From Prevotella sp. (lineage in GTDB: Bacteria > Bacteroidota > Bacteroidia > Bacteroidales > Bacteroidaceae): a DNA stretch of 38,491 bases. Below, piece after piece: positions 17,483 through 26,000 of this stretch. Every line of letters starts with the position of its first letter. Within the stretch, counting starts at the first letter, position 1. The notes below the pieces were generated by a model, which ran no database searches, was not told where the DNA came from, and saw nothing but the letters and a program-made list of their open reading frames with translations. Both the position numbers and the translations under genes were made by a program. The DNA is taken from the NCBI GenBank assembly GCA_017449025.1, contig JAFSKJ010000025.1:1-38491 (forward strand). Reading direction: 5' to 3'.

Positions 17483-17699
17483 GCGTAAGGCCACAAAGAA
17501 TGGCGTGGCCACTCTTATGCACTAAACCTGAGGGGTGTGCGTAGGAAATTGGAACCCCTGCTCACAATACTAAGAATGCAACCACGCCATGAGCGTGTGC
17601 ATAGCTATGTATGTGAGCGGGGAATGGCCATCCTTGGCTATCCCTTGCTTTTAAGTCGACTATTCCAATTTTGTTTCCTACGCATCTTCGGTTTAGTGC
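17483..17699 (-). ncRNA. Structured 5' leader of the large secreted-protein gene
   Basis: Read on the minus strand, this 217-nt region can fold into nested stems. These are GCACTAAACC with GGTTTAGTGC (17690-17699/17519-17528), TGCGTAGGAAA...TTGGAA with its complement (17663-17684/17538-17554), and a GTGAGC-GGGG stem (17613-17622/17555-17565). The last encloses a stem of ATGCA and CACGC with their complements (17576-17602). A side hairpin lies at 17620-17644, and a gene-proximal hairpin (GTGGCC/GGCCAC core) at 17483-17520. It lies between a -7 box at 17755 and the start codon at 17445. I do not recognise a named RNA family; a riboswitch-like, attenuator or thermosensor role is possible but unproven. 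Confidence 0.6.
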
Positions 17700-17754
17700 G
17701 AGATAAAAAGCTAATGCATCTGCGGTTTTGGGATTTCTCCCCCGAAACCGATTG

Positions 17755-17762
17755 CAAAAGTA
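17755..17762 (-). promoter_or_regulatory. -7 box giving a ~300-nt leader
   Basis: TACTTTTG on the minus strand is a perfect TAnnTTTG. Transcription from about 17748 would include the whole structured region before ATG 17445. No strong -33 box is seen. Confidence 0.55.
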
Positions 17763-17936
17763 GTGATTTTCTTTCGTTCCGCCATCACCTTTATATAAAA
17801 AAGTGGCTTTTTTTATGTGATTTTAGCAGAAAAGTGTTCGTTGAGGGTATGAATAAGATTATTTTTTCGTAACTTTGTAAGAATTTGCAGGATTTCTTTA
17901 TATAAAGGCAGTCTGGGGAATTGAGGAAAAAGCGGG

Positions 17937-18062
17937 TTACGATTTGGAGACCGTTCTATTTTCACGAATATCAAGGTTGTTGGGAATGATGAGGTTATTA
18001 CGGACGATATAGCGTAAATCGTTGATACTGCGTTGGTTTGCGGTTATTTGCGCTTTTGGCAT
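17937..18062 (-). CDS. Possible 41-residue small protein
   Basis: An ATG frame on the minus strand encodes a hydrophilic peptide (MPKAQITANQRSINDLRYIV ... ending RTVSKS). I recognise no family and see no clear ribosome binding site. The rest of 17763-18272 shows no other feature I can support. It may be the eroded end of a mobile-element gene. Confidence 0.25.
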   Translation of the reverse strand: MPKAQITANQRSINDLRYIVRNNLIIPNNLDIRENRTVSKS

Positions 18063-18272
18063 TCTTTCGGATTGGAAAGAATGTTGAGTCTGTTCCGTTA
18101 CCTAAGTGTTACCTCGGTTACTATGTTTGGTAACTGGGACTCGAGCTCTGCTCGCTTCGCTCATCGAAGAACACTTGGTAAAACATGGAAGTCTGTACGA
18201 AATTTCCAACGGCTCGGAAAAACATATATATTCTGGCATATTTTGCACATCAGGGGACGCTCTGAGATAGTT

Positions 18273-18280
18273 TAACTTTG
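18273..18280 (+). promoter_or_regulatory. -7 box before the integrase remnant
   Basis: TAACTTTG, an exact TAnnTTTG match, 90 nt ahead of the integrase-like segment. No -33 box at the right distance. Confidence 0.4.
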
Positions 18281-18309
18281 CACCCAAAAACTCAGAAGCG
18301 TATGAAAAT

Positions 18310-18480
18310 GTGATTAAGAGAGAGCAAAGCAAGCTTGCTTGCGGATTGCCGAGCGTGAACATTTTATCTAAAGTAAGCAAATTCAAGGTGTTGCTCTACC
18401 TTAAAAAGAGCGGATTAGACAAGCAGGGCAAGACAATCTTTGCACCAACAAAAGGCACTAAAGCCAATGGCATGGACAAA
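18310..18480 (+). pseudogene. Remnant of a tyrosine integrase N-terminus
   Basis: The frame contains SKFKVLLYLKKSGLDKQGKT, which matches the start of the Arm-type DNA-binding domain of Bacteroidales tyrosine recombinases (usual form FKVLFYLKK...GK.PI). The homology stops after about 25 residues, and what follows in frame is unlike an integrase. No catalytic domain is present anywhere in the window. I read it as the 5' stub of a lost integrase gene and thus an edge or scar of an integrative element. The frame stays open to 18714, but that part overlaps the oriT-like repeat and the start of the MobA-like gene. Confidence 0.5.
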
Positions 18481-18540
18481 AGGAAGACTCAAGTAAACAA
18501 CATCCGCTATAAGAGCGGATTATTATGTTCACCAGAACAT

Positions 18541-18596
18541 AGCAAGGTATGTTTTCTGCTGCACGAAACTCCGTTTGCAGCACAAAACTCCTTGCT
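18541..18596. other. Long interrupted inverted repeat, candidate oriT
   Basis: The arms are AGCAAGG (18541-18547)/CCTTGCT (18590-18596), GTTTT/AAAAC and TGCTGCA (18557-18563)/TGCAGCA (18576-18582), around a 12-nt loop. Together they give 19 paired bases with small internal loops. It lies about 100 nt upstream of a MobA-like gene, where Bacteroidales mobilizable elements usually carry their transfer origin. A smaller repeat (CCGCT...AGCGG) lies just before it. No nick site can be assigned. Confidence 0.5.
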
Positions 18597-18694
18597 CTGC
18601 CGAGGGCTATGGCTGTCCTCCAAAGTCGGTCAGCCTATCCATACTTGCCGTAAGCATCAAGTGATAATTATATGTCAAACCCAAAATAACAAAG

Positions 18695-19141
18695 ATGAAC
18701 AACAAGAAGAATAAGGGTGGGAGAAATCCCAAGTTAGACCCGGCAACAAACCGCTATTCCGTAAACTTCAGTAATGAGGAAGATATACGTTTTCTAAGGA
18801 TGTATGACCGCTCTGGCATGACAAGCAAGTCCGCATTCATCAAGGCGCGAATTTTTGGAGAGCCTTTTCATGTGGTAACTTTCGACAAGAGTCTGCATGA
18901 GTATTATACCAAGTTCTTTGCTGTGCAAAGCGGCAAGGCCGAGCGGAGCGACTTCCATGCTCAGTTCCGTATGGTTGGAAACAACTACAACCAAACGTTG
19001 AAAGAATTGAAAAGCCACTTCTCAGAGCGTAGAGCTGCAGCGTTGGTGTATAAGTTGGAGAAGTACATGATGCAGTTGGTACAGGTAATGACCAAAGTTA
19101 CAGAGTTGACAGACGAATATCGAGAAATGCTGTCGAAATAG
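18695..19141 (+). CDS. MobA-like mobilization (relaxosome accessory) protein
   Basis: A 148-residue protein of the small DNA-binding mobilization family found just before the relaxase on Bacteroidales conjugative and mobilizable transposons. The conserved start (GGRNPKLDPATNRYSVNF) suggests a ribbon-helix-helix fold. KSAFIKARIFGEPFHVV and the late motif FRMVGNNYNQTLKELKSHF are typical. A segment around residues 77-86 (QSGKAERSDF) looks like an extra insertion. Such proteins bind oriT and help the relaxase nick; here the relaxase gene is missing, and the next genes belong to a restriction system. It is therefore an orphan that might allow transfer only with help from another element. Confidence 0.75.
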   Translation: MNNKKNKGGRNPKLDPATNRYSVNFSNEEDIRFLRMYDRSGMTSKSAFIKARIFGEPFHVVTFDKSLHEYYTKFFAVQSGKAERSDFHAQFRMVGNNYNQTLKELKSHFSERRAAALVYKLEKYMMQLVQVMTKVTELTDEYREMLSK

Positions 19142-19216
19142 TGGGGAAAATGACATTAAAATGTGATTATTTGCTAAATATCTTAGAATAATGTGCTCTG
19201 TTTGGATAAAAATGAG

Positions 19217-19224
19217 TAACTTTG
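19217..19224 (+). promoter_or_regulatory. -7 box of the XRE regulator / hsd operon
   Basis: TAACTTTG, 25 nt before ATG 19250. It is the only consensus box before the restriction operon; the spacing to an upstream TTTG (12 nt) is too short for a standard -33 element. Confidence 0.55.
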
Positions 19225-19249
19225 TAGCAATTAACAACAAAAATCCATT

Positions 19250-19477
19250 ATGGACAAGGACATCAATCGCATCAAGGCGGTGCTTGCAGAGAAGAAAAGA
19301 ACCAATAAGTGGCTGGCAGAGCAATTGGGTTGTGCCCCTACTACGGTATCAAAGTGGTGTACCAATGATTGCCAGCCAACGATGGAAACATTCCTCAAAA
19401 TCGCGGAACTACTTGATGTAGAACTGACAGAATTAGTTAGAACAAAGAAAAGTCAAATGGAACACCCCTCTTTTTGA
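19250..19477 (+). CDS. Small XRE-type regulator of the restriction operon
   Basis: A 75-residue protein that is almost entirely one helix-turn-helix: VLAEKKRTNKWLAEQLG, then APTTVSKWCTNDCQPTMETF. It resembles controller proteins of restriction-modification systems and the small HTH genes that precede hsdM in Bacteroidetes. It is followed by three regularly spaced repeats and then the hsdM-hsdS fusion gene, 118 nt after its stop. The likely job is to time or limit expression of the methylase and nuclease by binding those repeats; this is inferred from context. Confidence 0.8.
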   Translation: MDKDINRIKAVLAEKKRTNKWLAEQLGCAPTTVSKWCTNDCQPTMETFLKIAELLDVELTELVRTKKSQMEHPSF

Positions 19478-19478
19478 G

Positions 19479-19533
19479 TTAATGGGTAACTATAATACAC
19501 TTAGTGGGTAACTCGGAAAAGTTAGTGGGTAAG
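19479..19533. promoter_or_regulatory. Three helically phased 12-nt repeats before hsdMS, likely operator
   Basis: TTAATGGGTAAC (19479-19490), TTAGTGGGTAAC (19501-19512) and TTAGTGGGTAAG (19522-19533) start 22 and 21 nt apart, two DNA turns. They begin right after the regulator stop codon. Equal phasing on one face of the helix suggests cooperative binding, most simply by the XRE protein. Confidence 0.6.
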
Positions 19534-19595
19534 TCGAAAAGTGTAATCTCACATTACCTGACTATTAAGCGCAGGAAGTATAAGGAAAAAATTAT

Positions 19596-22500
19596 ATGAA
19601 TAAGCAACAACTCGCAGCACGCATCTGGGCATCGGCTCAAAAGATGCGCTCCAGCAAAATAGAAGCACAACAGTATAAAGACTATTTGTTGGGCTTCATC
19701 TTCTATAAATTCCTCTCATCCAACGAGATTAGTGCCATCAAAAAATTGCATAAAGGGGATTTTACGGAAGATACATTAAAGATACTCGATGAGTCGAATA
19801 AAGAACTTGTGGAATATCTTGAGGATGAAATAGGATATTTCATCCCCTACCAGCATCTTTATTCCACATGGCTGTCAATGGGTAGCGAGTTTTCCGTGAA
19901 AAACGTGACAGATGCACTTTCTTCATTTTCACGTCACATCAGCCCGACCCACAGCCATGTTTTCAAGGATATCTTTCGCGCACTGGAAGGTGGTTTCACT
20001 AGTTTTGGCGAGACAACAGGCAGCATGACTAAGGCTATTAGCGACCTCCTCAGTGTCATTCACGACATTCCCACTGACGGTCAGCAGAGTTATGACGTCC
20101 TTGGTTTTATTTATGAATACCTTATTAGTAACTTTGCAGCTACAGCAGGGAAAAAAGCAGGAGAATACTACACGCCTCATGAGGTTTCGGTCTTAATGTC
20201 TGAGATTGTGGCCGAACACTTGAAAGACCGTGATTCCATAACGATTTATGACCCTACAAGTGGTTCAGGCTCGCTCCTACTGACCATTGGCAGAGCTGTA
20301 GGCAGACACATTAAAGGCAAGAACTGCGTGGATTACTATGCTCAGGAACTGGTAGAGAGCACCTTTAACCTCACACGTATGAATCTGGTGATGCGTCAGG
20401 AACCTCCCGCAAAGATTCACGTAAGCAATGCCGATACGCTGGCACGCGACTGGCCTATAGAAGAGACGGGGAAACCACTGCGTGTGGATGCCGTGGTAAG
20501 CAATCCCCCATATTCGCAAGGTTGGAATCCTGCGAGTATGAAGCTGAATCCTCGTTTTGCTTATGGTTTGGCTCCAAAGGGAAAAGCTGACTATGCTTTC
20601 CTTCTACATTCGCTTTTCCATCTTGACACTGACGGAATCATGACAATTGTGTTGCCTACAGGTGTCCTCTCACGCGGAGAAGAATATCAGATTCGTAAGA
20701 ATCTCATCGAGCATGAACATGTCATGGCTGTCATAGCACTTCCACCTAACATATTTTATGGAACGAACATCCCTACCATCATTATGGTACTTTGCCAGAA
20801 ACGCCGCAAGGGTGAAGAGGGCGACATTCTGTTTGTCAATGCTACCGACTGTTGCATAAAACAAGGAAAGAAGAACGTACTACGCGCCTCTGACATACGT
20901 CGGATTGCTGATGTCATACGCGACAGGCAAACAATACCCCGATTCGCTTATCTTGCAACAAAAAAAGAAGTGGCGGAAAAAAATGACTATAACCTGCATA
21001 TTCCGCGATATGTGAATACAGCCGCTGAGATAGTGCCAGAAGACCTGCATGCACATATTTTCGGTGGTATTCCCGATGTGGAATTAAATGAGTTGAATAA
21101 TTATTGGTCCGCCTTCCCCTCATTGCGGTCAAGTCTCTTTACACATCCCGGCGACACACCTTATTCTCAACCCGTTACTTCAGATGTTGCTGCCTGCATA
21201 AGGAAAAATAATGATGTGGTGACTTATTGCAAACAATGTGCTGACGCCATGAATGGTTTAGACTCCCAGTTGGAAGATACTTTGATAAAGCGGATGGAAA
21301 CCATCAATCCCGATGTGGAATTGACACGTCTGACAGCTGACCTTTTCAAGAGGACATCCTCCCTCCCACTCATTGACCCATATGCAGCCTATCAAACCTT
21401 TAGTGACCACTGGATGACAGTAGCCACCGATGTGGAGATGATTCAGACGGAAGGCTTTGATACCACCCGCAAGGTGGATCCCATTACAGAATATGTAACA
21501 GACAAGAGAGGCATTGAGGAAGAGAAAACGCGAGGATGGCAGGGACGTGTCATTCCATTCGACTTGGTGCAAAACACCTTGCTGAAAGAGGAGGCAGATG
21601 CTTTGTCTTTAAACCAACGTCGCTTGGAAAACATGAGTTCTGAATATGCAGAAATGAGGGAACAATTGAGTGTTGAAGAACAAGAGCTCTACCTTACCGA
21701 TGACCGTGAAAACTTTGACTTTAATCGGATAGATATTGACTACAGGCAGGCTCTGGCAGATATTGATACGCCAGACATACAGATACTTAAAGCTTATATC
21801 GGTCTCATTGAAAACTATGCCAGCAAAGCCGAGAAGCAAGCTTTTGTGCAGGAACATCCTGATTTTAATTGGGGGCAGATGCGACAAGGGCGTGATGGTA
21901 CGTATAGTAAGACTGAAGCAAGGGCGTACCTGTTTCGCTTGCAGAATTCCTACGCCTTCGACAAGGATACTACAGAGGGACACCTTCAGCGTATTAATGC
22001 CATAATTAGCGAAGAAAAGTCGCTACAATCTGATATTAGGTTTCAGCAACGTGAATTGGATAGGCACACGATAGAAACCATCCACAACCTGACAGACGAA
22101 CAAGTGCTGAAGCTCTTACGCCTGAAGTGGATTGTGCCGCTCTGCAATGAACTTATAGCCATGCCTGAAATCATCATTCAGACATTGACAGAAAAGGTGA
22201 CTCTGCTGGAAAGCAAATACGCAGACACGCTGCATCAAATCAATGCAGAAATCAACGAAGCCGAGTATCACTTTGCCGATATGCTTGGCTGCTTACGCGG
22301 TAGCGATGAAGACATGGCTGCCATTGCGGAATTGCAACAGATGATGCGGGGTGATAAAACGGGAGAAAGTACAAAAATCCTCAAGGAAGTGTGCTCATTA
22401 TTGATGACTCCCCAAAAAGACGGGAAAGTGCCACAAGTGAGATTTGAAGGATATGAGGGTGTGTGGGAGGAAAATATAATTGATAAGGATTTCAGAATTC

Positions 22501-23069
22501 TAAGAAACAACACGTACCCACGTGCGGAATTGAATTATGCCTCTGGAACCATGAAGAATATTCATTATGGTGATGTCCTTATTAAATATGGAGCAACTAT
22601 TAGCCCTAAGCAAGACTCTCTTCCTTTCATAACGGATGAAGAGAACACGAAGAAAGTTATCTCATCTGTTTTGAGAGATGGTGACGTGATTGTAGCAGAT
22701 ACAGCAGAAGACGAGGCTGTGGGTAAGTGTAGTGAAATCATAAATGTTGGTGAAGAAAAGATAGTATCAGGACTTCATACAATCCCATTACGCCCTAACA
22801 AAGCATTTGCAATGGGATATTTAGGGTATTTTATGAACACTTCAACTTTTCATAATCAACTGATTCCTTTTATGCAAGGTTCCAAAGTTTTAGCAATATC
22901 ACGAGCATCTATTAAAGAAGTGCCAGTTCGTTATCCATCATCTTCTTCAGAACAGCATGATATTGCAGATTTTTTTATGACCCTTGACCGCCTTATTTCC
23001 CTTCGTTCCCGTCAGTTGGAAAAACTGAAAGCCTTGAAGTCGGGATTCTTACAGAAAATGTTTGTCTAA
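19596..23069 (+). CDS. hsdM: Type I restriction-modification HsdM fused to a single-TRD HsdS
   Basis: A 1157-residue fusion. Residues 1-480 are a type I adenine methylase: an N-terminal helical HsdM domain, the SAM motif DPTSGSGSLL near residue 218 and the catalytic NPPY near 303. Residues about 490-930 are a long helical, partly coiled-coil region not found in standard (about 520-residue) HsdM. From residue 937 (MTPQKDGKVPQVRFEGYEG) the protein reads like an HsdS start. It contains one target-recognition domain and ends in the conserved helical region (ADFFMTLDRLISLRSRQLEK, then LKALKSGFLQKMF). Normal HsdS has two TRDs, so two fused chains may pair to read a symmetric split site. An internal ATG at 22404, with AAGGAAG 14 nt upstream, could also yield a free half-HsdS. 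Confidence 0.88.
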   Translation: MNKQQLAARIWASAQKMRSSKIEAQQYKDYLLGFIFYKFLSSNEISAIKKLHKGDFTEDTLKILDESNKELVEYLEDEIGYFIPYQHLYSTWLSMGSEFSVKNVTDALSSFSRHISPTHSHVFKDIFRALEGGFTSFGETTGSMTKAISDLLSVIHDIPTDGQQSYDVLGFIYEYLISNFAATAGKKAGEYYTPHEVSVLMSEIVAEHLKDRDSITIYDPTSGSGSLLLTIGRAVGRHIKGKNCVDYYAQELVESTFNLTRMNLVMRQEPPAKIHVSNADTLARDWPIEETGKPLRVDAVVSNPPYSQGWNPASMKLNPRFAYGLAPKGKADYAFLLHSLFHLDTDGIMTIVLPTGVLSRGEEYQIRKNLIEHEHVMAVIALPPNIFYGTNIPTIIMVLCQKRRKGEEGDILFVNATDCCIKQGKKNVLRASDIRRIADVIRDRQTIPRFAYLATKKEVAEKNDYNLHIPRYVNTAAEIVPEDLHAHIFGGIPDVELNELNNYWSAFPSLRSSLFTHPGDTPYSQPVTSDVAACIRKNNDVVTYCKQCADAMNGLDSQLEDTLIKRMETINPDVELTRLTADLFKRTSSLPLIDPYAAYQTFSDHWMTVATDVEMIQTEGFDTTRKVDPITEYVTDKRGIEEEKTRGWQGRVIPFDLVQNTLLKEEADALSLNQRRLENMSSEYAEMREQLSVEEQELYLTDDRENFDFNRIDIDYRQALADIDTPDIQILKAYIGLIENYASKAEKQAFVQEHPDFNWGQMRQGRDGTYSKTEARAYLFRLQNSYAFDKDTTEGHLQRINAIISEEKSLQSDIRFQQRELDRHTIETIHNLTDEQVLKLLRLKWIVPLCNELIAMPEIIIQTLTEKVTLLESKYADTLHQINAEINEAEYHFADMLGCLRGSDEDMAAIAELQQMMRGDKTGESTKILKEVCSLLMTPQKDGKVPQVRFEGYEGVWEENIIDKDFRILRNNTYPRAELNYASGTMKNIHYGDVLIKYGATISPKQDSLPFITDEENTKKVISSVLRDGDVIVADTAEDEAVGKCSEIINVGEEKIVSGLHTIPLRPNKAFAMGYLGYFMNTSTFHNQLIPFMQGSKVLAISRASIKEVPVRYPSSSSEQHDIADFFMTLDRLISLRSRQLEKLKALKSGFLQKMFV

Positions 23070-23087
23070 CACGATTATTTGAACGTT

Positions 23088-26000
23088 ATGACCTTCAACA
23101 GCGAAAGAGAATTTGAGAGTGCCGTCATTGACTGCATCCGCGAGAATGGTTGGAAGAAATATCCCGTGATTCCTTACCCAACGGAAGAAAAACTTGTTGA
23201 TAATTGGAAAAATATTCTTTCCAAGAACAACATAGACAGGGATTGCCTCAACGGTCAAGATTTGACAGATACGGAGATGCAACAAGTCATTGACCAAGTG
23301 AATGCCTGTCGCACGCCATTGGAGAAGAACGGTTTTATTAATGGGAAGGGAGTCCAGATTATCCGCGACAATCCTGCCGACACGCTCCACTTGGGCAAAG
23401 CCGTGACGTTGGAAATATTTAACCGTCGTAATATTGAGGCATCAAATAGTGTCTATCAGATAGCCCGTCAGCCCAAATTCAAAGCCTCCAATGAAATATT
23501 TCCAGATCGTCGAGGAGATTTCATGTTACTCATCAATGGGATGCCAGTCATCCATGCCGAGCTGAAAAAGTCTGGTGTGGATGTTCTACGGGCTTGTAAC
23601 CAGATAGAAACTTATTCGCGTGAAGGAATCTTTTCACGTGGCATTTTCTCACTTGTGCAGGTATTCGTAGCCATGCAACCCAAAGAAACTGTCTATTTCG
23701 CCAATCCTGGACAGGAAGGGGAGTTCGACCCGCATTATTATTTCCATTGGGCCGATGCGAATAATAGGCGCATCAATGAGTGGGACGAAGTGGTGCGCGA
23801 ACTGCTGAACATCCCTATGGCTCATTTGCTGATTGGCTATTATACTGTAGCCGATAAACGCGATGGCATACTGAAGGTGATGCGTAGCTATCAGTATTAT
23901 GCCGCTTCGTTCATTAAAGAACGTGTATCAGGGCGTACGGACTGGACGCATGCCGACCGCTATGGCGGTTATGTCTGGCACACAACGGGAAGCGGTAAAA
24001 CCATGACCAGTTTTAAGGCGGCATTGCTCATTGCCGAATTTGGACATGCCGATAAAGTGGTGTTCCTCGTAGACAGAAAGGAATTGAATGAACAGTCGTT
24101 TGACGATTATCAAAGTTATGCCGACGAGTTAACCGTTATTCAAGACACAGCCAGCACAGGTGGACTCATCAGAAAACTGAAAAGCGACAAGACGGAGAAT
24201 CGCCTTATTATTACATCTTTGCATAAGATGTATAACGTGCGTACAGAATGTGTTTGTAATTCTTCTGATATTGACGCGATTCGTAAACATAAAATTGTTT
24301 TTATTGTTGATGAGTGTCATCGCAGCACATTTGGCGATATGCTTTCGGGTATCAAGCAGACATTCCCTAATGCAATGTTCTTTGGATTTACGGGAACGCC
24401 AATCAAAGAAGAAAATAAGCGCAAGGACATGACCACAGCGGGGTTGTTTGGCGATGAACTTCATAAATACACTATAGGCTGTGGTATTCGCGACGAAAAT
24501 GTACTTCCCTTCGACCCCTACATAGAATGTTATGATGACGATAAAGTGCGTCAAGAAGTAGCACTATTACAAGCTAAGGCTTCATCTCCTGAAGAAGCCT
24601 TAGCCGATCCTATCAAAGCTAAAAAGTATATGCACTTTATACAGGAAGTACCCATGGGCTACTATCTCAATGAAAATGGAGAGAAGATATCTGGAATTGA
24701 AGATTTCCTGCCATCTACGCAATACGAGCGTGCTGAACACCGCGAGGCTGTTGTACAAAAAATCAAAAAGAACTGGGTGACGGTGAGCTACAACAACCTC
24801 TTTCATGCTATCTTGGCCACCGATAGTATTGCTGAGGCTATCGAATACTACAGATTACTGAAGAAGGATTTCCCTGCTATCAAATGTACCGCAATATTCG
24901 ACGAACAGGATGACCCTACAGGAAGAATGGCCTTCAGCAAGGAAGTGGCTCTTGCAGAGATACTTAAAGACTATAAAAAAAGCTTTGGCAAAGGTTTTAA
25001 CATTAAACATTATGACGACTTTTGCAAGGACGTATGCTGCCGCTTGGCTCATAAAGAGCCATATCAGGAGGTTGAGCCTGCTATGCAATTGAATTTGGTC
25101 ATTGTTGTTTACAAATTGCTGACGGGCTATGACTCCCGCTGGGTGAATGCCCTCTATTTAGATCAGGTGCTGGAGTTTCAAAACCTCATTCAGGCATTCT
25201 CTCGCACCAATCGACTGAACGGGCCTTTGAAAAAATTCGGCATTATCAAGTGCTTCCGCAAACCACATACAATGGAACGTAACATTGAGCGAGCCGTGGA
25301 TTTATATTCCAGGGATGAACCTCTGAAGTTGTTTGTAAACAAGCTACCCAGCAATATTAAGTCGATGAATCGACTCTTTGTCGAGTTGCAGTCCTTATTC
25401 AAGAATGCAGGAATAGATAATTTTGAAAGACTACCCGACGACGCCGCAACACAGGGTATGTTCGCTAAGAAATTCAAACAACTGCAAGGTTTCCTTGATT
25501 CCGCAAAGCTGCAAGGTTTTGTATGGGAAAAGCGGGAATATGATGAAGATAATGAGCAGGGCGTGAAAGAACACGTTTACGTTCAGATAGATAACAACAG
25601 TTACCTTTCTATGTTGGCGCGCTACAAAGAGCTTGCAAAGCGAGCTGGTGGCAGTGGCAGAGGTGGCACGCGACCAGTACCTTTTGCCATCGACACCTAT
25701 ATCTCAGAAATCCGTACGGATGCCATTGATCGTAGCTATATTGACAAGCGCTTTGGCCAATTCATCCACGCTTTCAACACGGAAGGATCAAACGCGGAAG
25801 GTACACTACGTGTAAAGGAGCAATTACATACCGATTTTGCTATGCTTTCAGACACCGAACAGAAGTATGCCTATATGATTATCTCTGACATACAAAAAGG
25901 AAAGCATATCGATGAAAAACAAACATTTAAAGAATTATTGGTTCAATATCAAAGCAAGGCTGAAAATGATCAGATTCATATTGTAGCTGAAACATTAGGT

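Noticed and set aside
18130-18160. tRNA T-arm-like sequence (GGGACTCGAGCTC)
   Set aside because: On the minus strand the loop lacks the TTC core and no acceptor or anticodon stem can be built around it.
18102-18386. 94-codon minus-strand frame
   Set aside because: Composition looks random, no start signal, and it overlaps a promoter and the integrase stub on the other strand.
18480-18714. Continuation of the integrase-stub frame to 18714
   Set aside because: It crosses the inverted repeat and overlaps the MobA-like start, and the peptide has no integrase features.
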